Counted from the first letter of the stretch, positions 29,828 to 39,700 are shown. The stretch: 64,000 nt of DNA from Pseudomonas sp. Tri1 (GCF_017968885.1 NZ_CP072913.1:186001-250000); one strand, 5' to 3'. Program-made: numbers and translations. The notes: generated by a model not told the origin, from the letters alone.

Positions 29828-30604
29828 ATGCGGCGTTTGAGTAGTTGGGTTGTAGGATTGGCCTTTGTAACGTGCGGGGTTCAGGCGCAAACGCCGGCTT
29901 CCGACGATCCGTTGCTTGAGAGCAACGTCTCGGCCAGTGCGTCGGGCAACGAGGCGCGAGGGGTGCTTCGGGCGCGGGATCAGGCGGTGCTGGCCAGCGA
30001 GTTGGCCGGGCGTATCGTCGAGTTGCCGTTCAGTGAGGGCGAGTCGTTCAAGAAGGGTGACACCCTGGCGCGGTTCGATTGCTCGGCGTATCAGGCCCAG
30101 CTCAATGCGGCCCAGGCGGCCAGCCGTGGTGCCGGTGAAGAGTTGGCGCATAACCGGCAATTGGCGGAATTGAAATCAGTCGGGCGGTTTGAAGTGTCGC
30201 GGGCCGAGGCCCGGCTCAACGAGACTCAGGCGCAGTCCCAGGTGTATCAGGTTCAGGTCAAGCGCTGCAGCGTGATCGCTCCGTTCGACGGGCAAGTGGT
30301 GGCGCGCAAGGTCCAGCGTTATGAGAGCGTGGCGGCCGGCGCGCCGTTGCTGGATGTGGTCGACAACCGCACCTTGGAGATCCATCTGCTGGTGCCGTCG
30401 CGCTGGATGAGCAGGCTCAAGCCCGGCCAGCCGTTCACGTTTATCCCCGATGAAACCGGCAAGCCATTGCAGGCAACGGTCAAGCGCCTGGGGGCGCGCA
30501 TCGATGAGGGTAGCCAAACCCTGCTGCTGGTGGCGACCGTGCCGGATGCCAGCGGCTTGCTGTCCGGCATGAGTGGTACCGCGCGTTTCGCGGAGTCCAA
30601 GTGA
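29828..30604 (+). CDS. Short HlyD/RND-type periplasmic adaptor
   Basis: This 258-residue periplasmic adaptor has a signal peptide (MRRLSSWVVGLAFVTCGVQA). A lipoyl-type domain is split around a short coiled coil: GRIVELPFSEGESFKKGDTL near 60-79 and RCSVIAPFDGQVVARKVQRY near 143-162. A beta-barrel domain (LLVPSRWMSRLKPGQPFTF) follows. It lacks the long hairpin of LapC. The ATG at 29828 follows GGGAGTAACG. The TGA overlaps the GTG of the next gene by 4 bp, so the two are coupled. With the next two genes it forms a set of three adaptor-containing proteins without a linked ABC ATPase or RND pump, which suggests a dedicated exporter. Confidence 0.85.
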   Translation: MRRLSSWVVGLAFVTCGVQAQTPASDDPLLESNVSASASGNEARGVLRARDQAVLASELAGRIVELPFSEGESFKKGDTLARFDCSAYQAQLNAAQAASRGAGEELAHNRQLAELKSVGRFEVSRAEARLNETQAQSQVYQVQVKRCSVIAPFDGQVVARKVQRYESVAAGAPLLDVVDNRTLEIHLLVPSRWMSRLKPGQPFTFIPDETGKPLQATVKRLGARIDEGSQTLLLVATVPDASGLLSGMSGTARFAESK

Positions 30605-31920
30605 ACGCGCCGATAACGGGCAATGCCGAGCAGGTGTTTGCCCGCTTCCTCGACCTGGAACGCCAGACGCGGGCCGCGCGTACGCCGGCGCAGTTGAGCT
30701 ACAGCCTGGTCAACGACGGCCAGGCCTTGTTCGGGTTTCGCCACGCTGCGTTATTGATCGCCGGTAAGGTCCAGGCCGTGACCGGCATCAGTGCCGTGGA
30801 ACCGAATGCGCCGTTCGTGGCGTTCGTCGAGCAGGCGGTGGCGCAGTTGTTCAAACAGGGAGTGTTGAACCAGGCCCGGGTGATTAGCGCCGATCTGGTC
30901 AGCGAATCCATCCGGGTAGACTGGCGAAGCCTGTCGGCCGGCCAAGTATTCTGGCTGCCATTGATCGATCATCAGGGCCAGGTGTTCGGCGGTTTGTGGC
31001 TGGCCCGCGACCTGCCGTGGACTCCGCCCGAGCAAGTACTGCTATCGCAACTGGGCGACACCTACAGCCATGCCTGGCTGGCGCTGCAACCGCGCAAGCC
31101 GTGGCGCCTGCGTTGGACACGTAAGCGCCAGGTGGCCCTGGTGGCGGTGCTGTTGCTGGGTTTGTTGATTCCGGTGCGCCAGTCGGTGCTGGCCCCGGCC
31201 GAGGTGGTGCCGTTGGGCGGACAGGTGGTGGCGGCACCACTGGACGGGGTGATCGCCGAGTTCCTGGTCAAGCCCAACCAGGCCGTCAAGAACGGTGACC
31301 TGCTGCTGCGCTTCGAAAGCACTAGCCTCAAGGCCCAGGCCGATGTCGCCGAACGTGCGCTTGGTGTGGCTGAGGCGGAACTCAAGGCCAATTCCCAACG
31401 CTCCTTTGCCGATGCGGAGTCGAGTTCGAAGATCGATCTGCTGGCTGCCCGTGTCGAACAGAAACGCGCCGAGCGCAACTACGCGCTTGAATTGCTCAAG
31501 CGCAGCGAAGTACGTGCCGAGCGCGACGGCATTGCGGTGTTCGCCGATGCCGAACGCTGGCTCGGTAAACCGGTGCAGACCGGCGAGCGGTTAATGGAAA
31601 TCGCCGACCCGAACCAGGCCGAGTTGCGTATCGAGCTGGCGGTGGGCGATGCGATTGCCCTGGCGCCCGGAGCGCAAGTGGCGCTGTTTCTCGACAGCGA
31701 CCCGTTGCAACGGCACCTGGCCTGGCTCGAGCGTTCGGCCTACGAGGCGCAACCCACCGCCGCCGGGCAGCTGGCGTATCGGTTGGATGCACGTTTCGAT
31801 GCGACGGCGCCACGCATCGGCTTGCGAGGCACGGCGAAAATCTTCGGTGACCGCGCCCCGCTGGCGCTGTATCTGTTGCGTCGGCCACTGGCCGGGCTGC
31901 GCCAGAGCGTAGGCCTGTAG
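30601..31920 (+). CDS. GAF-like / HlyD hybrid inner-membrane adaptor
   Basis: This 439-residue protein has an unusual order of domains. Residues 1-150 look like a cytoplasmic GAF-type sensor domain (FARFLDLERQ..., then FWLPLIDHQGQVFGGLWLAR). A basic stretch (RKPWRLRWTRKRQ) and one transmembrane helix (VALVAVLLLGLLIPV, about 180-195) come next. The periplasmic part is HlyD-like: VVAAPLDGVIAEFLVKPNQA, a coiled coil with AELKANSQRS and LLAARVEQKR, and a barrel ending near 430. GTG at 30601 overlaps the previous stop codon, and the next gene starts 2 bp after its own. A cytoplasmic sensor joined to an export adaptor could gate the exporter (inference). Confidence 0.83.
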   Translation: MNAPITGNAEQVFARFLDLERQTRAARTPAQLSYSLVNDGQALFGFRHAALLIAGKVQAVTGISAVEPNAPFVAFVEQAVAQLFKQGVLNQARVISADLVSESIRVDWRSLSAGQVFWLPLIDHQGQVFGGLWLARDLPWTPPEQVLLSQLGDTYSHAWLALQPRKPWRLRWTRKRQVALVAVLLLGLLIPVRQSVLAPAEVVPLGGQVVAAPLDGVIAEFLVKPNQAVKNGDLLLRFESTSLKAQADVAERALGVAEAELKANSQRSFADAESSSKIDLLAARVEQKRAERNYALELLKRSEVRAERDGIAVFADAERWLGKPVQTGERLMEIADPNQAELRIELAVGDAIALAPGAQVALFLDSDPLQRHLAWLERSAYEAQPTAAGQLAYRLDARFDATAPRIGLRGTAKIFGDRAPLALYLLRRPLAGLRQSVGL

Positions 31921-31921
31921 C

Positions 31922-34018
31922 ATGGACTTGCCGAGCCTGCGGCCGGACCTGCAATTGTCCCCGGCGGCGTCGGACCCGGACGGTTCGCCCCAGTGGACCC
32001 TGGCTGACCCGGTGCGCGGGCGTTATTTCAAGCTTGGCGCGGCGGCGATGCGCATGTTGCGGCACTGGTCCCTTGGCGACCCGGAACAGGTGCTGCAAGC
32101 CGCGAACCGCGAGCCGGGCCTGCCGCTCAATGGCGAATCGCTGGAGCAGTTGCTGGGCTTTTTGCGCGGTCACGATCTGATCAGCGCGATGGACCCGCAA
32201 CAGCGCGACAGCTATCAATTCAAGACCGCGGCCCAGCGCCAGAGCCTGTGGCAGATCCTGCTGCACCAATACCTGTTCTTTCGCATTCCATTGTGGCGAC
32301 CGGACGCTTTTCTCAACCGCGCCTGGCCCTGGTTGGCGCGGTTTGGCCCGGGGATCCTGCGCTATGGCCTGCCGCTGACCCTGGGCCTGGGTATTTTCCT
32401 GGTGTCACGGGATTGGCAGCGCTTCGTCGCGACCTTTCCGCACCTGTTCAGCTTGGGCGGGGCGCTGGCGTTCGGGGTGGCGTTGTTCTTCGCCAAGCTG
32501 TGCCACGAATTCGGCCATGCCTTCATGGCCAAGCGCGCCGGGTGTCGTGTGCAAAGCATGGGCGTGGCGTTCATGGTGCTGTTGCCGATGTTCTATACCG
32601 ACGTCAGCGATGCCTGGCGGATCAATGATCGCCGCGCGCGCTTGCTGATTGGCGCCGGTGGGGTCTTGGCCGAGCTGCTGCTGGCGTGCATCGCGTTGCT
32701 GGCCTGGTCGCTGCTGCCCGACGGGCCGGCGCGCACGGCGGCGTTCATGCTCGCCAGCGCCACGTGGATCACCACGCTGATCATCAATTTGAACCCGTTC
32801 ATGCGCTTTGATGGCTACTTCCTGCTCAGCGATTTCTGGGGTGTGGATAACCTCCAGGGCCGCGCGTTCGCCTTGTGTCGCTGGCGTTTGCGCGAAGCCT
32901 TGTTCGGCTACGGCGCGGCAGCGCCGGAACCCTGGTCACCGAAGATGCGCCGCCGCTTGCTGGTGTGGGGGTACGGGTCCTGGTTGTGGCGCGCGGCGTT
33001 GTTTTTCGGCATTGCCCTGGCGGTCTATCACTTGTTCTTCAAGGTGCTGGGCATTTTCCTGATGTTGGTGGAGTTGGTGTGGTTCATCTTTATGCCCATT
33101 GTGAATGAGTGGCGGCAATGGTGGAGCCGGCGCGAGCAGGCCCATGGTCCGCGAGTGATGCTGACCGGGCTGGTATTGCTGGCATTGGTGTTGGCGTTGT
33201 TACTGCCCTGGCGCAGCGCCGTGGAAGTGCCGGCCATGCTCGAGGCCGGGCGTGCCAGTGCCTTGCATGCGCCAGTGGCGGCACGGGTCAAGCAGGTGAA
33301 TGTGCACGACGGTCAAACCGTGGCCCAGGGCGATGTGCTGATTGAGCTGGAGTCGCCGGACATGGCCTCGCGCCTGACCATCGTGCGCCGGGAAATCGAG
33401 ATCCAGCAGTTGCAGATGCGCCGTCAGGCCGGGCGCAGCGAAACCGCCGCCGATGCCGGCATCGTCGAGCAGCAATTGGCCGAAGCGGTGGCCGAATACC
33501 GGGGGCTGGTTGCCCAGCGTGAACGCCTGTTGCTGCGTGCGCCCCATGCCGGCCAGGTACGTGACTTGCTGCCGCAGTTGTCGGTGGGGCGCTGGTTGTC
33601 GCCCACGCAGTCGTTGGCGCGGGTGGTGCAGGCTGATTCGCGGTTGCGCGGGTACTTGACCGAAGCCGAGCTCTGGCGGGTCGGGCCGGGTGCTACGGGA
33701 CGCTTCATCGCTGACGATCCGATGCACACCTCCATTGCCGTGCAACTGAATGAGATCGACACCAACGGCGTGGCCTGGGTCGAACAGCAGGCGTTGACGT
33801 CCGACCACCACGGGCCGATTGCTGTACGTCGCGATTCGCAACAACGGGCCGAGCCTGTGCAGGCGCAGTATGGCGTGCGTTTGAGTGCTGTTGACGACAC
33901 GTCCGCTCCGGTGCAACCGCTGCGAGGTGTGGTGGTGTTGCAGGGGCAGGGTGAGTCGGTGCTGGGAGCGGCCTGGCGTCGGTTGGCGGCGTTGGGCGTC
34001 AGGGAAAGCGGGTTTTAA
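31922..34018 (+). CDS. M50 site-2-type metalloprotease fused to an HlyD adaptor
   Basis: This 698-residue polytopic protein starts with a PqqD-like winged-helix region (about 25-90, LADPVRGRYFKLGAAAMRML...). A membrane metalloprotease core follows, with zinc motif HEFGH (195-199) and the second M50 motif NPFMRFDGY near 304-312, spread over several transmembrane helices. After the last helix (about 420-436) comes an HlyD-type periplasmic part: LHAPVAARVKQVNVHDGQTV, a coiled coil, then LLRAPHAGQVRDLLPQLSVG and a barrel. Proteins of this build are annotated as site-2 protease or peptidase M50 with a biotinyl/lipoyl-like domain. Here it probably replaces the ABC component of the exporter, cutting or passing the substrate (inference). 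It is coupled to the GAF/HlyD gene upstream and followed after 9 bp by a GNAT gene. Confidence 0.86.
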   Translation: MDLPSLRPDLQLSPAASDPDGSPQWTLADPVRGRYFKLGAAAMRMLRHWSLGDPEQVLQAANREPGLPLNGESLEQLLGFLRGHDLISAMDPQQRDSYQFKTAAQRQSLWQILLHQYLFFRIPLWRPDAFLNRAWPWLARFGPGILRYGLPLTLGLGIFLVSRDWQRFVATFPHLFSLGGALAFGVALFFAKLCHEFGHAFMAKRAGCRVQSMGVAFMVLLPMFYTDVSDAWRINDRRARLLIGAGGVLAELLLACIALLAWSLLPDGPARTAAFMLASATWITTLIINLNPFMRFDGYFLLSDFWGVDNLQGRAFALCRWRLREALFGYGAAAPEPWSPKMRRRLLVWGYGSWLWRAALFFGIALAVYHLFFKVLGIFLMLVELVWFIFMPIVNEWRQWWSRREQAHGPRVMLTGLVLLALVLALLLPWRSAVEVPAMLEAGRASALHAPVAARVKQVNVHDGQTVAQGDVLIELESPDMASRLTIVRREIEIQQLQMRRQAGRSETAADAGIVEQQLAEAVAEYRGLVAQRERLLLRAPHAGQVRDLLPQLSVGRWLSPTQSLARVVQADSRLRGYLTEAELWRVGPGATGRFIADDPMHTSIAVQLNEIDTNGVAWVEQQALTSDHHGPIAVRRDSQQRAEPVQAQYGVRLSAVDDTSAPVQPLRGVVVLQGQGESVLGAAWRRLAALGVRESGF

Positions 34019-34027
34019 GGAGCGAGT

Positions 34028-34519
34028 ATGAATTCAGTGGCGGCAGAGGGGTTGGTGGTGCGGCCATCGCAGGTCAGCGATGGGCCATTTTTGCAGAGTC
34101 TTTACCAGGCGGCGCGGCCAGACCTGCAATGGATCGACGGCGAGCACGAGCAAGTCCAGCAAGTGGTTGCCCAGCAATTCCAAGTGCAGGAGCAAGGGTT
34201 GGGCGAGAATTTCCCCAACGCCATGCATTACGTCGTGGAAAAACTCGGCACCGCTATTGGCGCCTTGAGCACTGATTTTGGTCCCAATGAAATCCGCGTG
34301 CTGTACCTGGCCTTCATCCCCCAGGCCCGTGGGAAAGGTTATGGTCGGGCGGTGCTGCAAGGGGTGCAGAAAGCCGCGCAACAGATCCGCTGCCCGGTGG
34401 CGACCGTGGTCTGGAGCAGCAACCCTCATGCTCGCCAGCACTATCTGGCGCTGGGTTTTGAAGTGCAGGAACGCAACCCGGCGGCGGAGCGGTTGGTTTG
34501 GTATCCGAAGGGGAACTGA
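34028..34519 (+). CDS. GNAT-family N-acetyltransferase
   Basis: This 163-residue acetyltransferase has the acetyl-CoA-binding motif QARGKGYGRAVL (residues about 97-108), preceded by IRVLYLAFIP (beta-4) and followed by the HYLALGFEV end motif. AAGGAGCGAGT lies directly before the ATG, and the gene starts 9 bp after the M50/HlyD gene, so it belongs to the same transcript. A GNAT enzyme in an export operon could acetylate the cargo or another small molecule. The substrate is unknown. Confidence 0.85.
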   Translation: MNSVAAEGLVVRPSQVSDGPFLQSLYQAARPDLQWIDGEHEQVQQVVAQQFQVQEQGLGENFPNAMHYVVEKLGTAIGALSTDFGPNEIRVLYLAFIPQARGKGYGRAVLQGVQKAAQQIRCPVATVVWSSNPHARQHYLALGFEVQERNPAAERLVWYPKGN

Positions 34520-34545
34520 GCAGTTTCTGGCTCGCCCGTTATCCA

Positions 34546-34637
34546 TTGTGGGAGCGAGCTTGCTCGCGATAGCGGTGGGTCAGTTTGAAGTGATGTTAGC
34601 TGTGCCGCCGCCATCGCGAGCAAGCTCGCTCCCACAA
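34546..34637. repeat. REP hairpin pair
   Basis: Two REP copies in opposite orientation separate the GNAT gene from the convergent DUF6916-like gene. Confidence 0.85.
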
Positions 34638-34652
34638 AAGGATCATCAGTCT

Positions 34653-34964
34653 TTAGTTAAATGCGATGTAGAAATACCCCAGCGCCGGATCCCGTCCCAT
34701 GGGCGGTATCCGCGACACGAACACCCCTTCTAGCCTGCCAAGTTCAGGTACTTGCAGCGCGCACAAGCCATCGACGAAATCGGTGCTTTCCAGGCTATTG
34801 AACTCCACACTGAACGGTATGCGTTCGGTGTTGGGCATCTTCGATCGCGGTGTTTCTTCGAGGCTCTCGATTCGCACCGGCAAAGAGCTGCCGTCGGGCA
34901 GGGTCAGGCTGCTGGTCTGGCCCAGCAGCGGTTGAAAATGGCGGCTATGAACCTGTTCCAGCAT
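34653..34964 (-). CDS. DUF6916-like small protein
   Basis: This 103-residue soluble protein, MLEQVHSRHFQPLLGQ at its N-terminus, appears beta-rich with no signal peptide or membrane segment. The pattern FxPLLGQ..., FSVEFNSLE near 50-58 and a C-terminal GYFYIAFN resemble the small DUF6916 proteins that accompany tail-collar (microcystin-dependent-type) proteins. It lies 45 bp downstream of such a gene on the same strand, so the two probably form a pair. Function is unknown. The start has a weak Shine-Dalgarno. The family call is from memory and context. Confidence 0.65.
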   Translation of the reverse strand: MLEQVHSRHFQPLLGQTSSLTLPDGSSLPVRIESLEETPRSKMPNTERIPFSVEFNSLESTDFVDGLCALQVPELGRLEGVFVSRIPPMGRDPALGYFYIAFN

Positions 34965-35009
34965 GTCGACACTCCAAAAAACGGAGGGCCGCAGCCCTCC
35001 GGCTGTTCA

Positions 35010-35597
35010 TCAGTTACGAGACGGGAAGAGACCATTCAAGGCGACACTGAAGTTGATCGCCAGGAACGGGTTCATGATCGCCAGCGGCAAGCCGTTGCCC
35101 GCCGGGGAAATCGTGCCGTCGATGGTAGTGCTCACGCCCTTGACCGGTACCGGCGAGGCGCCTATCTGGTCGGAATAGATATTCGCCGCGCCCGGTCCGG
35201 TGCCCGAGGTGCCGATGAACGAGTTGGTGGCCGTTGGCGTATTCACCGGGTTGCTGGCCGGGTTCGCCAGTTGCAGGGTGGTGGAGGCGGTGAGTCCCGC
35301 CATAGTGTGAGTGTGGGTGGGCAGGTTGTTGAGCGTCGGGGTGACGTTTTCGGTGCCGGCGACTTCGCCGATGACCCGCTGCGTCAGGCCCAGGCCGCTG
35401 CCTTGCCCCAAGAGCATGCGGCCTTGCAGATTGGGGAGCATGAAGTTGGTGGTGCCGTTGCCTCCGTAGTATGTGCCGAGCAAGGAGAACAACGCCTGGT
35501 ACTGGGAAATGCCGAGTGTCTGCCCGTTGCACAGTGCCCACCCATTGGGGGCGAAGTTAAAGGCGAACGGCTGGATGGTGCCCATAAAGACTTCCAT
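35010..35597 (-). CDS. Phage tail-collar domain protein (MdpB/microcystin-dependent-protein-like)
   Basis: This 195-residue protein shows the classical tail-collar N-terminus: MGTIQPFAFNFAPNGWALCN followed by GQTLGISQYQALFSLLGTYYGG and TNFMLPNLQGRMLLGQG. A Thr/Asn-rich middle and a conserved end (NPFLAINFSVALNGLFPSRN) follow. Family members (MdpB) are found outside phages, often in small groups near export genes. There are no phage structural genes nearby, so it is probably not a prophage remnant. The ATG at 35597 follows GATGAGGAATCT. It is the first gene of a minus-strand pair with the DUF6916-like gene. The role is unknown, and a secreted or surface particle component is conceivable. Confidence 0.85.
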   Translation of the reverse strand: MEVFMGTIQPFAFNFAPNGWALCNGQTLGISQYQALFSLLGTYYGGNGTTNFMLPNLQGRMLLGQGSGLGLTQRVIGEVAGTENVTPTLNNLPTHTHTMAGLTASTTLQLANPASNPVNTPTATNSFIGTSGTGPGAANIYSDQIGASPVPVKGVSTTIDGTISPAGNGLPLAIMNPFLAINFSVALNGLFPSRN

Positions 35598-35901
35598 AGA
35601 TTCCTCATCCCTTCAGATTGTTTAGTTGGCAATGCCGACAGGGTCCAAGGGAGAGGATTGCGATCAGCCCGACTTCTTCACTCCCTGGCCTGGTCACGCA
35701 CGGCTGAGCGTAGACCGGGATGTTTGATTCTGCAGGTTGGAAGGGAGGAAAAATGCTGCCGATTGGCTTAATCGATTCAGGTTCGTATTGCGCCTATACC
35801 GTCCATCTTTTTTACAGATTCGGATGAATTTGATATCAAAGTACTACTAGGCGGCGATTGTTTCCTCGGCTACGCTTTGCGCTACAAAGGGACTACATAC
35901 G
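35598..35901. other. Intergenic region between divergent tail-collar and sulfotransferase genes
   Basis: This 304-bp gap is more AT-rich toward its right half, as expected for divergent promoters. I see no clear repeat or operator. A 24-codon ORF at 35753-35827 has a GGGAGG-like upstream sequence, but nothing else supports it. Confidence 0.4.
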
Positions 35902-36747
35902 GTGAAGGGATTGTCGCAGTTTCACTTTATTTCCGGTTTACCGCGGTCGGGGTCAACCCTGCTTTCTGCCATTTTGCTGCAGAATCCGCGCTTCCATGCC
36001 GGCATGACCAGCCCCGTCGGTTCGCTGTTCAGCAGCGTCCTGCAGCAATGCAGTGCCGGCAGTGAGTTCGGCTCGGTGATCGACACCGACCTGCGTCGCC
36101 GCCTATTGCGCGGACTCTTCGATTCCTACTACGCCGACAAAGCCGATAAACCTGTCATCTTCGATACAAACCGTCAGTGGTGCGCGCGCCTGCCGGCCTT
36201 GCACGACCTGTTTCCTCAAGCCAAGACCATCGCTTGTGTGCGCAACGTCGCCTGGGTACTCGACAGCCTGGAGCGGCTCTACCGCGCCAATCCGTTCGAG
36301 AACACCAAGTTGTTCAACGACGATGACGAGCGCAACACCGTCTACAGCCGCTGCGAAACCCTCGCCCAGCGCAACCGCCTGGTGGGATTTGCCTGGACGG
36401 CGCTCAAAGAGGCCTATTACGGCGAGAACGCCGAGTCCCTGTTGATCGTTGATTACGACCTGCTGAGCCAGGCGCCTGAGCGGGTGATGCGACTGGTGTA
36501 CGAATTCATCGGTGAGCCCTGGTTCGAGCACGATTTCAATCATTTGACCTACGACGCCCCGGCCTTCGATCAGGCCCTGGGCGTTGCCGGCCTGCACAAG
36601 GTCAAGCCCAAGGTCGCGCCGCAAGCCCGGCGGACCTTGCTGCCGCCGGATCTGTTTGAAAAGTATGCCGAGTTGTCGTTCTGGCGCGATGGTTCCGCCA
36701 GCGCTGCCAATGTCATTCGTATGAAAACCGACGCCGCGACCAGCTGA
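35902..36747 (+). CDS. Sulfotransferase-family protein (PAPS-type)
   Basis: This 281-residue protein has the 5'-phosphosulfate-binding loop SGLPRSGSTLL near residues 11-21 and the 3'-phosphate-binding region CVRNVAWVLDSLERL near 111-125, the two hallmarks of PAPS-dependent sulfotransferases. It begins MKGLSQFHFISGLPRSGS with no signal peptide, so it would act in the cytoplasm. GTG at 35902 is chosen because the family starts within a few residues of the FISGLPRSGS motif, and AAGGGA lies upstream. It lies just before the giant repeat protein, and a terminator overlaps its end. The target is unknown. A tyrosine or sugar on the neighbouring giant protein is possible (inference). Confidence 0.83.
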   Translation: MKGLSQFHFISGLPRSGSTLLSAILLQNPRFHAGMTSPVGSLFSSVLQQCSAGSEFGSVIDTDLRRRLLRGLFDSYYADKADKPVIFDTNRQWCARLPALHDLFPQAKTIACVRNVAWVLDSLERLYRANPFENTKLFNDDDERNTVYSRCETLAQRNRLVGFAWTALKEAYYGENAESLLIVDYDLLSQAPERVMRLVYEFIGEPWFEHDFNHLTYDAPAFDQALGVAGLHKVKPKVAPQARRTLLPPDLFEKYAELSFWRDGSASAANVIRMKTDAATS

Positions 36748-36760
36748 TCGCGGTTTTTTT
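36734..36760 (+). terminator. Intrinsic terminator overlapping the sulfotransferase stop codon
   Basis: CCGCGA and TCGCGG pair around an 8-base loop and are followed by seven T residues. The stop codon TGA (36745-36747) lies inside the loop. It partly separates the sulfotransferase from the giant gene, 40 bp downstream. Confidence 0.75.
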
Positions 36761-36799
36761 CATTTGCGTGTTCAAGAAGTTCGAGTCCAGGTGATCGTC

Positions 36800-39700
36800 A
36801 TGTGGTGGAGCAAAGCTAAGTCGCGGGTAACCGAGGGCGCACAGGCCCTGGCATCGCCAATGATCATGTCCCTGGAGCCGCGAATGCTGTTCGACGGCGC
36901 GGTGGCCGCTACCGTGGCCGAGGCCGCGCAACCGGACGCCCATCCCACTGCCGATGCAGGCAAGACACCCACGGCTGACCAGGCTTCCGACACCCATGCA
37001 CCGCAGGGGCAGGTCGACGCTACCCAGGCCGCCGTGCCGGGCAAGACCGTGGTATTTGTCGATTCCCGGGTCAAGGATTCCGCCAGTCTGCTCGAAGGCG
37101 TCGCGCCCGGTACCCAGGTCGTGCAGCTGGATGCTACCAAGGACGGCTTGCAGCAGATCGCCGATTACCTGGACACCCACCAAGGCATCAGCTCGGTGCA
37201 GATCATCGCCCACGGCAACGCTGGTGATCTGTGGCTGGGCAACAGCTACTTGTCGGCGGACAACGTCCAGGCCCGCAGCGACGTGCTGGCGCAGATCGGC
37301 CAGGACATGAACGCCGGTGGCGATATCCTGATCTACGGTTGCTACACCGCTGAAGGGGAACGTGGCCTCAGTCTGGTCGATTCATTGGCGCAGTTGACCG
37401 GCCGCGATGTGGCGGCGTCCAACGACCGCACCGGCCTCGGCGGCGACTGGGACCTGGAAATCGCCACGGGCAATATCGAAAGCGCCAACGTGCTCTCGGC
37501 CAACGCCATGAGCGACTACCAATGGGGCCTGGCCACCTGGACGGCCACCAACAACCTCAATTCGGGTGTCGGTTCTTTGCGCGCCGCCCTGACCTCGGCG
37601 CAGAACGGCGACATCGTCACCTTCAATACCAGCATGACCGTCGCGCTGACCCAGGTGTTGGACGTCAATAAAAACGTCACCATCGATGGTGATCTCAACA
37701 ACGATAACGTGGCCGACGTCACCCTCGACGGGCAATACCGTACCCAGATTATCAACGTGACAGCCGGGACGACGGCAACCCTCGATGGGCTGGTGATCAC
37801 CCGGGGCATGACGGCGGGCAACGGCGGCAATGGTGGCGACGATGCACTGGTGTCCAAGGGCGGTGGTATCTACAACGCCGGCACCTTGACCCTGCGCAAC
37901 GTAACGGTCACCGCGAACGCCGCTTCTGGCGGTGGCGGCGGTGGTGGTGTGACCCCGCAATACGCCGGTGGTGGCGGTGGCGGTGGCGGCGCGATCACTG
38001 GCGGTACCGGCGGCAAGGGTGGCGACACCCTCAACGCCACGGGCTCTAACGGCTCGGCTGGGCAGGGCGGTGCCGGTGGTGGCTTCTTCAACATGGGCGG
38101 GCGTGGCGGCTCCTCCGCCGGTGGGGCTGGCGGTTCCGCGTATCCGGGCTATAGCACCGGCTCCGCGGGCGGTACGGCCACCAGCGGTGGGCTGTCCATC
38201 GGCGGCGGTGGTGGCGGCGACGGCTATAACGATATTGGCGGCGCCGGTGGCGGAGCGGTCGGCGGTATTTATAACGATACCGGCGCGACCCTGCGGATCA
38301 TTGGCAACTCGGTGATTTCCAACAACGTCGGCGCGGGCGGCGGCGGTGGGGGCGGTGGTGCCGGTGGCGGCTACAACCACACGGGCGGTGCCGGTGGTGT
38401 CGGTGTCGGGGCCATCTGGAACAAAGGCTCGATCCTGATCACCGCCGCCAACTTCGCCGCCTTGGCCGGCAACGTCGGTGGCAGTGGCGTGGGTGGCACG
38501 AGTGCGGGTACCGCTGGTGTTTCGCCGGCGTCGGTGTCCAACGTCTACGGCGATGGCGGCACCATCAACACCAACTATGTGCCGGACGAGACGCCGCCCA
38601 CCGCGACCGTCGTGGTGGCCAATACCAGCCTGAACTCCGGCGCTACGTCGACGGTGACCATCACCTTCTCCGAGGCCGTGACTGGCCTCACCGCAGCAGA
38701 CCTGACGGTGCAGAACGGTAGCGTCGGCACCTTCACCAGTGGCGACGGCGGCATTACCTGGATCGGTACGCTGACCGCGGCCAGCAACATCGCCGATACC
38801 ACCAACGTCATCACCCTCAATAACACGGGCGTTGCCGACCTGGCCGGCAACGCTGGCGTGGGCACCACCGACTCGAACAATTACGTGGTCAACGACACCG
38901 TGGCGCCCACAGCGTCCATCGTGGTGGCCGACACCGCTCTCAAGGTTGGTGAAACCTCGCTGGTGACCATCACTTTCTCCGAGGCCGTCAGTGGGTTTAC
39001 CACCGCTGACTTGACGGTGGCCAACGGCTCGCTCAGCGGCCTGAGCAGCAGCGACGGCGGTATCACCTGGACGGCAACCCTGACCCCGGACGCGGCCATT
39101 ACTGACACCACCAATCTGGTGATCCTCAACAACACCGGCGTTGCGGACTTGAGTGGCAACGCTGGCGTGGGTACCACCAACTCCAACAACTACGCTATCG
39201 ACACCCTGCGTCCGACCGCGACGATCGTGGTAGCTGACACCGCGTTGAGTGTCGGCGAAACTTCGCTGGTGACCATCACCTTCAACGAGGCGGTGAGTGG
39301 TTTCACCACTGCCGACCTGACGGTCGCCAATGGCACGGTTACCGGCCTGAGCAGCGGCGACGGCGGTATTACCTGGACCGGCACGCTCACGCCAAGTGCC
39401 AGCGTCAGCGACACCACCAACCTGATCACCCTGGATAACACCGGCATTGCCGACTTGTCTGGAAACACCGGCAGCGGTACCACCGACTCGAACAACTACG
39501 CGATCGACACGCTACGCCCCACCGCCACCATCGTGGTGGCCGATACCGCGCTGAGGATCGGCGAAACCTCGCTGGTGACGATCACCTTCAGCGAGGCCGT
39601 GACCGGTTTCACTCTGGCCGACATGACCGTGGCCAACGGCAGCCTGAGTGGGCTGAGCAGCAGCGACGGCGGGATCACCTGGACCGCGACGCTCACCCCG

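Noticed and set aside
35010..35597. Tail-collar protein taken as a prophage remnant
   Set aside because: No other phage genes, integrase or attachment site nearby. The family is known outside phages.
35753..35827. 24-codon frame with a GGGAGG-like Shine-Dalgarno
   Set aside because: Too short, with no conserved feature or context. It may be chance in an AT-rich promoter gap.
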